Source: Candidatus Wallbacteria bacterium
GTDB lineage: Bacteria > Muiribacteriota > UBA6191 > JACPRK01
DNA length: 8,539 bases
Assembly (NCBI GenBank): GCA_016199905.1
Contig: JACQFU010000319.1
Location: 1-8,539, forward strand
Direction of reading: 5' to 3'
Shown: positions 1 to 6,440 of the stretch, piece by piece
Layout: every line of letters starts with the position of its first letter
How positions within the stretch are numbered: position 1 is the stretch's first letter
Notes under the pieces: generated by a model
What the model saw: only the letters and a program-made list of their open reading frames with translations
Told to the model about the DNA's origin: nothing
Database searches by the model: none
Translations under genes and position numbers: made by a program

Positions 1-53
1 ATCCATCACCTTGCCGATGCCGGTTTGCCGGTGGATTGCCGGCACGCGGAATC
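1..53. other. Left-edge stretch downstream of the zinc-ribbon gene, with a weak hairpin
   Basis: No gene can be supported here. TGCCGG at 18-23 and CCGGCA at 39-44 can pair as a 6-bp stem with a 15-base loop, just beyond the stop of the minus-strand zinc-ribbon gene. No T-run follows on that strand, so it is at best a weak or factor-assisted transcription end. A minus-strand ATG lies at 6-4 and could begin a further gene leaving the window, but only two codons are visible. Confidence 0.25.
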
Positions 54-704
54 TTACAGCAAGAACTCCGCGATCGCGAGGGCCACGGCGGCAATGCTCC
101 AGACGTACTCGGACTTTTCCATGGCGACGGCAGGTTCCCCTTCGAGGCACGCGATGGGGGTGGCAAGCTCCTCGGTCCGCTTTTCCAGGGCCCGCGCGAG
201 GCGGTCGATCTCTCCGGCGTCGAGCCAGGTGCCCTTGCATCGACCGCAGTTGTCGACGAGCAACTTGGCCGCCGCAAGGAAGAAGGTCTGCATCGGGGCC
301 CCGCACCCGGGACAGTCCAGGCTGTGGCCGTTGGCGGAGTCGCAAGGCCGGGGAGCCTCTTGGTCGGCCACCCACTGGCGGGCCCGCTCGTCCATCCTCT
401 GCAAGTCCTCCAGCTCGCCCGCATCGAAGTACTGGCCGCGGCACTTCTCGCAACGATCGATGTAGACCCAGCTGACCGCGACCTCCACCATCGGCGCGAA
501 GCAGCGCGGACAAATCCGGTGGCGCACGGGCGCAGCGCTCAGCCGGGCGCCGCAATAGAGGCAACGCGCCGGCCTGCCGCCGACCTCCTGGCCGCACTTG
601 GGGCAGGCCCGGACTGCCGGAGGCGAAGGTGCGGGAGCTCGGTCAGTCACGGCGATTCCAAGAGTAGCAGACTCGGGCCCGGTGGCGGCGACGACGGAAG
701 CCAT
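54..704 (-). CDS. Triple zinc-ribbon protein (two zf-TFIIB-type modules) with hydrophobic C-terminal tail
   Basis: This 216-residue protein probably binds three zinc ions. Ribbon 1 is CPKC (34-37) with CLYC (48-51). Ribbon 2 is CPRC (65-68) with CEKC (85-88), followed by the zf-TFIIB signature FDAGELEDL. Ribbon 3 is CPGC (131-134) with CGRC (153-156), followed by WLDAGEIDRL. Ribbons 2 and 3 look like a duplication of one module. Residues about 178-200 are polar, and the last 16 (from VWSIAAV) are hydrophobic, which suggests a tail anchor. The zf-TFIIB family is widespread in bacteria but its role is poorly known; interaction with nucleic acid or protein is possible. The ATG at 704 gives a natural N-terminus but has no clear Shine-Dalgarno sequence. 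A GTG at 650, preceded by GGAA, would give 198 residues and keep all cysteines. Longer readings run into the divergent transporter gene and are rejected. Family assignment is firm; function is unknown. Confidence 0.88.
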   Translation of the reverse strand: MASVVAATGPESATLGIAVTDRAPAPSPPAVRACPKCGQEVGGRPARCLYCGARLSAAPVRHRICPRCFAPMVEVAVSWVYIDRCEKCRGQYFDAGELEDLQRMDERARQWVADQEAPRPCDSANGHSLDCPGCGAPMQTFFLAAAKLLVDNCGRCKGTWLDAGEIDRLARALEKRTEELATPIACLEGEPAVAMEKSEYVWSIAAVALAIAEFLL

Positions 705-740
705 GGTAAGAAGCTGAACCGGAACCCAGTCCTGCCAGAT
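705..740. promoter_or_regulatory. Divergent intergenic region between the zinc-ribbon and cstA-like genes
   Basis: These 36 bases separate two outward-facing starts (ATG at 704 minus, ATG at 741 plus). There is too little room for two non-overlapping promoters, so promoter elements probably lie inside the neighbouring gene starts or overlap each other. I see no convincing -35/-10 pair, no operator-like palindrome and no strong Shine-Dalgarno sequence for either gene. Its role as a shared control region is inferred from gene orientation only. Confidence 0.3.
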
Positions 741-2405
741 ATGCCCATCGCTCTCATCGCCTTCGTCGGTCTCGGCTGCTTCGCGGCGGGTTACGCACTC
801 TACGCGCGCTTTCTGGAGCGGGCGGTGGGAATCGACGACCGGCGTGTCACTCCGGCTTGCGAACTGGAGGACGGCCACGATTTCGTGCCGACGCGCGCTG
901 CGATTCTGGTTCCACAGCATCTGGCGGCCATCTCGGCGGCGGGACCCATTGTGGGGCCGATCATGGCTTGCCTCTGGTTCGGCTGGGCCCCGGTGCTGGC
1001 GTGGATCGTCCTGGGCAACATCTTCCTCGGCGCACCACACGACTTCCAGGCGCTGTTTGCGTCGGTGCGCCACCGGGCCCGATCGATGGCTCAGGTCATC
1101 CGGGACAACGTCAGCCCGCGCGGGCAGGTGCTGTTCCTCCTGTTCATCTGGTTCTCTCTCAACTACGTGACCATCGCATTCACGGATCTGACGGCGTCGA
1201 CTTTCTCGGACCTGCACGGCGAGGGAACGGGACCGGGGGTCGCGTCGAGCAGCGTGATGTATCTGGTGCTGGCTGTGATTCTCGGCGTCTGCCTGAAGCG
1301 CGAGATGCCGCTCTGGCTGGCGGGAGCGATCTTCCTTCCGATTCTAGCCGTCGTGATCTGGGCGGGGCCACATCTGCCGATGACGCCGCCGGCCTTCGTG
1401 GGCGACCCGGGCCGATTCTGGGGGCTCGCGATCTTGGCGTACTGCTACCTGGCCTCGGTGTTGCCGCTGTGGTTGCTGTTGCAGCCCCGCGGCTTCCTGG
1501 GCGGCTGGTTCCTCTACGGCGCGCTCGGGATCGGAGTCCTTGGCATCGTGGCCGGCGGGTTCCGGGTGCAGTATCCGGCTTTCGTCGGATGGTCTCACGC
1601 GGTGAAGGGCCACGTGGAGCCGCTGGTGCCGATCTTCTTCATCACGGTGGCGTGCGGGGCGTGCTCGGGGTTTCACGGGATGGTTTGCGGCGGCACGACC
1701 TCGCGGCAGATCGCGCGCGAGAGCGACATACGCCCGGTGGCCTACGGCGGGATGCTGCTGGAGGGAGTGGTGGCGCTCATCTCGCTGGCGACGGTGATGA
1801 TGCTCGCGAAGAGCGATCCCTTGTTGGCAGGCGCGCCGAACCCCGACACGATCTACGCGACGGGACTGGCGCGCTTTGCCGGCGCCTTGGCCGGGATCGA
1901 TCCGAAGGTGGCGCTGTCGTTCGGGCTCCTGGCGTTCGCGACGTTCATCTTCGACACGCTCGACGTGGGCACGCGGTTGGGACGCTACATCTTCCAGGAG
2001 CTGACGGGGATGGAGGGCAACTCCGGAATGCACGCCGCGACGTTGGCCACTCTTGCCTTGCCGGCCTACGCGATCGTGACGATGCCGGGAGGAGCGTGGA
2101 AGACGTTCTGGCCGCTGTTCGGGGCCTCGAATCAGCTCGTCGCTGCGCTGAGCTTGCTGGGCATCGGCACGTGGCTCTATCGTTCCGGACGCAACTACTG
2201 GATCGCGCTGCTGCCGATGGGGTTCCTGCTTACGATGACGGTCTGGTCGCTAGGGCTGCAAGCCTGGTGGGCCGTCACCGCGCCGGAGCCGAGCTACGTT
2301 CTCGGAGGACTTGCCGCGATCCTCATCCTGCTGGCCCTGGCGATCGTGGGCGAGACCGTTCAGGTCGTGCGCCGCCCGGAAGCGGCACTGCCCGAAACGG
2401 CATAG
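741..2405 (+). CDS. cstA: CstA-family carbon starvation transporter, compact form
   Basis: This 554-residue polytopic inner-membrane protein belongs to the CstA family, whose studied members (E. coli CstA, BtsT) import pyruvate with protons and have been linked to peptide uptake under carbon limitation. Family hallmarks are visible in order: DGHDFVPTRAAILVPQHLAA (44-63); AAGPIVGPIMA (66-76); APHDFQALFASVRHRARSM (98-116); CGACSGFHGMVCGGTTSRQI (305-324), the conserved SGFH..(C/S)GTT segment; FDTLDVGTRLGRYIFQEL (404-421); and WPLFGASNQLVAAL (457-470). E. coli CstA is about 700 residues, so this copy is short, yet both the N-terminal core and the later conserved blocks are present, so it does not look broken. 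The ATG at 741 begins directly before the first helix (ALIAFVGLGCFAAGYAL). The frame is open upstream to 36, but that part is antisense to the zinc-ribbon gene and has no membrane-protein character. An amino acid permease follows 34 bases downstream, probably in one operon. The small YbdD partner often found next to cstA is absent. Substrate is uncertain: pyruvate is the best guess. Confidence 0.93.
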   Translation: MPIALIAFVGLGCFAAGYALYARFLERAVGIDDRRVTPACELEDGHDFVPTRAAILVPQHLAAISAAGPIVGPIMACLWFGWAPVLAWIVLGNIFLGAPHDFQALFASVRHRARSMAQVIRDNVSPRGQVLFLLFIWFSLNYVTIAFTDLTASTFSDLHGEGTGPGVASSSVMYLVLAVILGVCLKREMPLWLAGAIFLPILAVVIWAGPHLPMTPPAFVGDPGRFWGLAILAYCYLASVLPLWLLLQPRGFLGGWFLYGALGIGVLGIVAGGFRVQYPAFVGWSHAVKGHVEPLVPIFFITVACGACSGFHGMVCGGTTSRQIARESDIRPVAYGGMLLEGVVALISLATVMMLAKSDPLLAGAPNPDTIYATGLARFAGALAGIDPKVALSFGLLAFATFIFDTLDVGTRLGRYIFQELTGMEGNSGMHAATLATLALPAYAIVTMPGGAWKTFWPLFGASNQLVAALSLLGIGTWLYRSGRNYWIALLPMGFLLTMTVWSLGLQAWWAVTAPEPSYVLGGLAAILILLALAIVGETVQVVRRPEAALPETA

Positions 2406-2426
2406 GGCCGTCCGGCGCCCACGGGG

Positions 2427-2432
2427 TACAAT
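2427..2432 (+). promoter_or_regulatory. Candidate -10 box (TACAAT) just before the permease GTG
   Basis: TACAAT stands out in very GC-rich surroundings and matches a sigma-70 type -10 element at most positions. It ends 7 bases before the GTG at 2440, so a transcript starting at the usual distance would begin at or next to the start codon and be leaderless. No good -35 element is visible near 2404-2410. The GGGG at 2423-2426 could instead act as a rather distant Shine-Dalgarno sequence on a transcript coming from cstA. Confidence 0.3.
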
Positions 2433-2439
2433 CGAGTCC

Positions 2440-3756
2440 GTGGCGTCCTCGAGCGAGCTCCCGGCGTCCTCCGGGCTGCACCGGGAGCTGGGGCTGTTCG
2501 ACCTGACCTGTCTCGGACTCAACGCAGTCATCGGGTCCGGCGTGTTCCTTTCGCCCGGGCTGATCGCGGCCAAGCTGGGAGGCGCGGGGGCGGCCGCGTT
2601 CGTGGCCGGGGGGCTTCTCTGCTTCGCGATCGCGCTTTGCTTCGCGGAGATGGCGGGGATGGTGCCGGTCAACGGCGCGGCGTGTGTGTATGCGCGGGAG
2701 GCGTTCGGGCCGTTCGTGGGGTTTCTCGTCGGATGGGTGATGTGGCTGTCGGGCCTCCTGGGGTGGGCGGCCGTCGCGGTGGGATTCGGGGGGCTTGTGG
2801 AGCAGCACGTGGCCGCCGCGGCGAAAGCATGGGGCCATCCGCTTCACGGCTCCGGAAACCTCTCGACGGCAGTGGTCTGCGCGATCGTCGTCGGGCTGGC
2901 CGTGGCCAACCTTCGAGGCGTCAGGCAAGGGGCGGCGAGCAACAACGCGCTGGCGATGTTGAAGCTGGCGCCGCTGGGAGTCTTCGCCCTCTGGGCGCTG
3001 CCGGCTGTGGACAGCAGGTCGTTGCCGGGATTTGGGCCGGCGGCGACCGATTGGATGGGCGGGTTCCTTCTGGTGCTCTACACCTTCAGTGGCTTCGAGG
3101 AGGTTCCGGTGCCGGCGGGCGAGACGCGCGACGCCCAGCGCACGGTGCCGAGGGCCCTCGCGTTGGTGCTGCTCGTGTCGACAGTGCTCTACGTCGTGGT
3201 GCAGGCCGCGGTCACCTCCCTCGGAGTCGCAGGGACGGAGACGCCGCTGGAGGATGCCGTTCGCGGTCATGGCCTGCTCGCAGCGATCGTCACGGCCGGC
3301 GCGATCGCCAGCTTCGCCAGCGTGAACGCCAGCGTCGCGTTCACGGCTCCGCGGTCGCTGTGGGTGCTGGCGGCAGACGGCTGGATGCCGCTGTGGCTGG
3401 CGCGGCTCGATCCGGCGACGGGCGTGCCCACTCGCGCCGTGGTGGTGACCAGCTCGGTGACGCTCGGGCTTTGCCTGACGGGTACCTTCGAGACGTTGGC
3501 GGTGCTTTCCGTGCTGGCCAGCCTGCTGCAATACCTGCCCACGATTGTCGGTGTGCTGGTGCTGAGGCGCACGCGGCCCGAGGCGCCGCGCCCGGTGCTG
3601 ATCCCGGGAGGAGCGGCGATCCCGGCGACGGCGCTCGTCGTTTGCCTGTTCCTGCTCGTCACCAGCGAGCGAAGCTATCTTCTGGGGGCACTGGGCGCAT
3701 TGGCGCTGGGCGTGATCGCCGGGATGCCGCGGCTTTTGAAAAGGCCGACAGACTAG
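2440..3756 (+). CDS. APC-superfamily amino acid permease
   Basis: This 438-residue protein with about 12 membrane helices fits the amino acid-polyamine-organocation superfamily, which takes up amino acids by proton symport or exchange. Helix 1 carries the substrate-binding motif GLNAVIGSGVF (26-36), the family's unwound G-x-G segment. The segment YTFSGFEEVPVPAGETRDAQ (214-233) followed by RTVPRAL is the typical helix 6 and loop signature (F-x-GFE ... P-A-x-E ... R-x-x-P-R-A). The length is normal for the YfnA/LAT-like branch. Start choice: GTG at 2440 gives a short polar N-terminus (ASSSELPASSGLHRELGLFD) directly before helix 1. The frame is open further upstream into the end of the cstA-like gene, but that part is arginine-rich and unlike the family. 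The gap to cstA is 34 bases, so co-transcription is likely, though a -10-like box precedes the start. Substrate cannot be read from the sequence. Family call is secure. Confidence 0.93.
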   Translation: MASSSELPASSGLHRELGLFDLTCLGLNAVIGSGVFLSPGLIAAKLGGAGAAAFVAGGLLCFAIALCFAEMAGMVPVNGAACVYAREAFGPFVGFLVGWVMWLSGLLGWAAVAVGFGGLVEQHVAAAAKAWGHPLHGSGNLSTAVVCAIVVGLAVANLRGVRQGAASNNALAMLKLAPLGVFALWALPAVDSRSLPGFGPAATDWMGGFLLVLYTFSGFEEVPVPAGETRDAQRTVPRALALVLLVSTVLYVVVQAAVTSLGVAGTETPLEDAVRGHGLLAAIVTAGAIASFASVNASVAFTAPRSLWVLAADGWMPLWLARLDPATGVPTRAVVVTSSVTLGLCLTGTFETLAVLSVLASLLQYLPTIVGVLVLRRTRPEAPRPVLIPGGAAIPATALVVCLFLLVTSERSYLLGALGALALGVIAGMPRLLKRPTD

Positions 3757-3783
3757 TCCGCGACCCGCCTCACGCTCGAGGAG
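3757..3783. other. 27-base convergent junction with no clear terminator
   Basis: The permease (plus) stops at 3756 and the HEAT-transporter (minus) stops at 3784. CCTC at 3768-3771 and GAGG at 3778-3781 could form a 4-bp stem around CTCGAG, but there is no T-run on either side. The gap is too short for two separate intrinsic terminators, so transcripts from the two operons probably overlap or end by a factor-dependent route. Confidence 0.4.
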
Positions 3784-6405
3784 TCAGCCGGCGCAAACGC
3801 GACGCGCGGCCTCGTGGAGGGCGGCGGGATCGAAGCTGGCCTCCAGCAGGGCGGATACGTCGCGGCGAAGGGGGCCGTCGGGCAACCTCTTCTCCAGCAG
3901 CTCGATGGTGAGGCCCGCGCGGCGACGGTCCCGCCGCGCCGCGGCGGCGAGCACCGCCGAGGCGAGCGATGGGTCGCCGCTCGTGGCGGCAAGCAATCGG
4001 GCGGCGCGCACGGTCTGGCGGCGCACAGCGCGCCCGGGAGAGGCGGGCTCCGCGAGCAGGCGTGCCAGCTCTCGCACCGACGCGTGGGCGGCCGCGGCCA
4101 CGTCGGAGACGTTACGACTGCTGCGAAGGCGCTCCAAGAGCCGCCAGAGCTCCGAAGGGGCGCGGTCTCGCACCAGCGCCCGCAACACGGGAACCAGCGA
4201 AACGGCGTTCTCGCCGAGCTCGCTCAGCGCCAGCGCCAGCGCCTCGCGGGCCTCCGAAGATCGGACGTCGCGAGCGGCATGCGCAAGCCTCGCGCGGTAT
4301 CGCGGGTCCTCTATCGACAGGATGCGTGCCAGCAAAGTGGGGCCCTCCTGGCCGAGGCGCGACAGGTTCGCCGCGAGGGCCTGCCGCTCGGCGCGCTCCA
4401 GGCGACCCATCGCCCAGAGCACCTCGGACTGGGTGCGATCCTCGAGCCTGCGTATCGCGCGCGCCAGCTCGGTTGCGATGGAAGAGTTCTCGGCGCGCTG
4501 CGCCGCGGCATGCAAGGCCGGCAGGGCCGTGGGCGCCCAGGCACGCTCCAGGGCAAGCGCCGCCTGGCGCCGCACGGGCAGCTCGGGATCGACCAGCGCT
4601 TGCGACAGCGCTCCGATGAGCACGGGGTGGCCGATTCGACCGAGGGCCCAGCACGCAGCGGCTCGCTCCGCGTCGGAACCCGCGCGGAGCATTCCGCGAA
4701 GCGTGCCGAGGGACTGCGTCATCAGCGCGCGGGTCGAAGCGCGCCGGACGAGGCCTGCCGCCGCGGCGGACCGCACGCGAGGATGCGGGTCGGAGAGCCT
4801 GGCGACGAGCAGCGGCGCCGGGGTCCCGAGTGCGACAGCCACGGCCTCCACCGCGTTGGCGCGCACCCGCGGGTCTGGAGAGTCCAGGAACGGCTCGAGC
4901 GCTCGCGGAGCCTCCCGCACCGACGGCAGCAGGGCAATGAGACTCGCTTGCACCCGCGAGTCCTTTTCGCTCTCGAGCGCCTCGCAGAGCGCAGCGCCTG
5001 CGGCCTCGTCGCCGCTGCGCGCCAGCTCGACTGCGGCCTGGCGCCGTTTTTCGGGCCCGGCCGAAGCCAGCACGGCCCGGAGGGCTTCCACTCGCCTGCG
5101 GCCGGAGAACGCTCGCAGGCGGGCCAGCGCGCTCGCGCGCTCCTCGGCCGAGCCGGCGAGCAGGTTCGACTCCAGCGCCCGGACGTATCGCTCGTCGATG
5201 CGCAAACAGCCCAGGAAGTAGAGGACCGAGAGCGCGAGCAGAACCGCGAAGCTGGCCACGGGCAGCAGCAGCCCCGGCAAGGCGATCATCGCGATCGAAA
5301 CGACGACGACCCCGCTGCCGTAGACCAGACCGTCGAGCCGCAGCCGCGCCTGGCGAGCCTGCTCCGGGGGGAACGGAGCCAGCAGCAGGTTGAGGCACGA
5401 CTTGTTGATCCCCTTGTCGAAGATGGTGAAGAGCAGGTTGGCCGCCAGGATTGCGGAGAAAGAGCCGCCAGAGAGGACTGCGGCGGAGGCCAGTCCCAGC
5501 AGCACGGGCATGGCCGCGAGCACCCGGCCGGGCGGCGCCCACCCCAGCAAGCGTCCCGTGAGGCCCGTCTGCAGAAAGAAGATCGTGGCCTTGGTCAGCG
5601 AGTCGAAGCGGCCCAGGAACGCGGCCACGTCGGCGGCGGCGGTGTAGCGGGCGGCGACGGCCTGGTTGAGCTGGTAGTCGACGAGGTACTTGAAGACGGC
5701 GAAGGCGGCCACCAGGCGGGCGATGCCTCCCAGGAGCGGCTGTTTCGACTCGCCGTCGGATGGCGCCTGGGCCGCGCCTTCCCGGGGTCCCGCAGCCTGG
5801 CCGCGGGCGGCGGATTGGCCCGCGACTCCGCGCAGGCAGAGCATCGCAACGCCCAGGCCGGCTGCCCCGAGGAGGTAGAGGTTTTGCAGGCCGGCGAGTC
5901 GCCCGAGGGGCCCTATGACGAGGCCCGTGAGCACCTGGCCCAGGAAGGCGATGGCCGTCACCAGCGGCGTCCAGAGTTTGACTTCCTGGATGATCAGAGC
6001 GCCCTCCAGGGAGTTCCAGAAGAGCATCCAGCAGAGCACCGGGAACGGCACGACGATCGACTGGATGACGGTATACGACGCAAAGGAGCCCGTGGACCCG
6101 TTGGCGCAAGCGAACCCCAGGAAGACGCAGTAGCAGGCGAAGTAACCGGCCATGAGCGCGAAGGGACCGGTCCCCCGCATCCTCCGGAAGAGGGCGCTCA
6201 GCGCGAGCGCGAGCAGGTAGCCCGCGAGCGAGGTCCACGGGAGGACCTTCGCGCCGCAGCGCTGCAAGAACAGCGTCGTGGAGGCCAGATAGACAAGGAG
6301 CGCGACGCACTGCGTCAGCGCCAAGGACACTGCGATGGCCCCGAACCGCGGCAGGTCCGAGCGCGGCAGCCCGAGGAACGGGATGGTCGCAGAGGTCCGG
6401 GACAT
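3784..6405 (-). CDS. NTT/Npt1-Npt2-like nucleotide transporter domain fused to HEAT repeats
   Basis: The protein has 873 residues in three parts. Residues about 22-401 form roughly 12 membrane helices, with a polar Ala/Gly/Gln-rich loop at 193-225 splitting two halves, as in MFS-like ATP/ADP translocases. Family-like segments are QEVKLWTPLVTAIAFLGQVL (140-159), LVDYQLNQAVAARYT (241-255), FLGRFDSLTKATIFFLQTGL (263-282) and FDKGINKSCLNLLLAPFP (329-346) followed by a basic stretch and RLDGLVYG. Residues about 414-650 are HEAT-like helical repeats, with D/P-x-VR-x-x-A turns at SPDPRVRANAVEA (509-521), DPHPRVRSAAAA (539-550) and DPELPVRRQAALAL (606-619). Residues 651-873 are further helices, degenerate repeats without recognised motifs. 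Bacterial NTT-like proteins with cytoplasmic HEAT repeats are known in free-living bacteria, sometimes with a cyclic-nucleotide-binding domain, which I do not see here. Energy-parasite ATP import is unlikely in this context; a regulatory or sensing role is possible. The ATG at 6405 precedes the first helix with no clear Shine-Dalgarno sequence. A HAMP sensor gene ends 35 bases upstream on the same strand. Architecture is confident; transport activity is not. Confidence 0.85.
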   Translation of the reverse strand: MSRTSATIPFLGLPRSDLPRFGAIAVSLALTQCVALLVYLASTTLFLQRCGAKVLPWTSLAGYLLALALSALFRRMRGTGPFALMAGYFACYCVFLGFACANGSTGSFASYTVIQSIVVPFPVLCWMLFWNSLEGALIIQEVKLWTPLVTAIAFLGQVLTGLVIGPLGRLAGLQNLYLLGAAGLGVAMLCLRGVAGQSAARGQAAGPREGAAQAPSDGESKQPLLGGIARLVAAFAVFKYLVDYQLNQAVAARYTAAADVAAFLGRFDSLTKATIFFLQTGLTGRLLGWAPPGRVLAAMPVLLGLASAAVLSGGSFSAILAANLLFTIFDKGINKSCLNLLLAPFPPEQARQARLRLDGLVYGSGVVVVSIAMIALPGLLLPVASFAVLLALSVLYFLGCLRIDERYVRALESNLLAGSAEERASALARLRAFSGRRRVEALRAVLASAGPEKRRQAAVELARSGDEAAGAALCEALESEKDSRVQASLIALLPSVREAPRALEPFLDSPDPRVRANAVEAVAVALGTPAPLLVARLSDPHPRVRSAAAAGLVRRASTRALMTQSLGTLRGMLRAGSDAERAAACWALGRIGHPVLIGALSQALVDPELPVRRQAALALERAWAPTALPALHAAAQRAENSSIATELARAIRRLEDRTQSEVLWAMGRLERAERQALAANLSRLGQEGPTLLARILSIEDPRYRARLAHAARDVRSSEAREALALALSELGENAVSLVPVLRALVRDRAPSELWRLLERLRSSRNVSDVAAAAHASVRELARLLAEPASPGRAVRRQTVRAARLLAATSGDPSLASAVLAAAARRDRRRAGLTIELLEKRLPDGPLRRDVSALLEASFDPAALHEAARRVCAG

Positions 6406-6440
6406 GGCTCAGAGGCGCGGCCGCCGGCAGCGGGGGCCGC

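Noticed and set aside
11..41. Three copies of TTGCCG as a repeat array
   Set aside because: The copies are 6 bases long at unequal spacing in GC-rich DNA, which is expected by chance.
36..740. N-terminal extension of the CstA-like protein by 235 residues
   Set aside because: It runs antisense through the zinc-ribbon gene, and its translation has no membrane or family character; the first CstA helix begins right after the ATG at 741.
705..1217. N-terminal extension of the zinc-ribbon protein on the minus strand
   Set aside because: It lies antisense to the CstA core and is Arg/His/Glu-rich without motifs; the natural start is ATG 704 or GTG 650.
3731..3746. Inverted repeat GGCTTTTGAAAAGGCC at the end of the permease gene as a terminator
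   Set aside because: It has an unmatched G and almost no loop, lies inside the coding sequence and lacks a downstream T-run.
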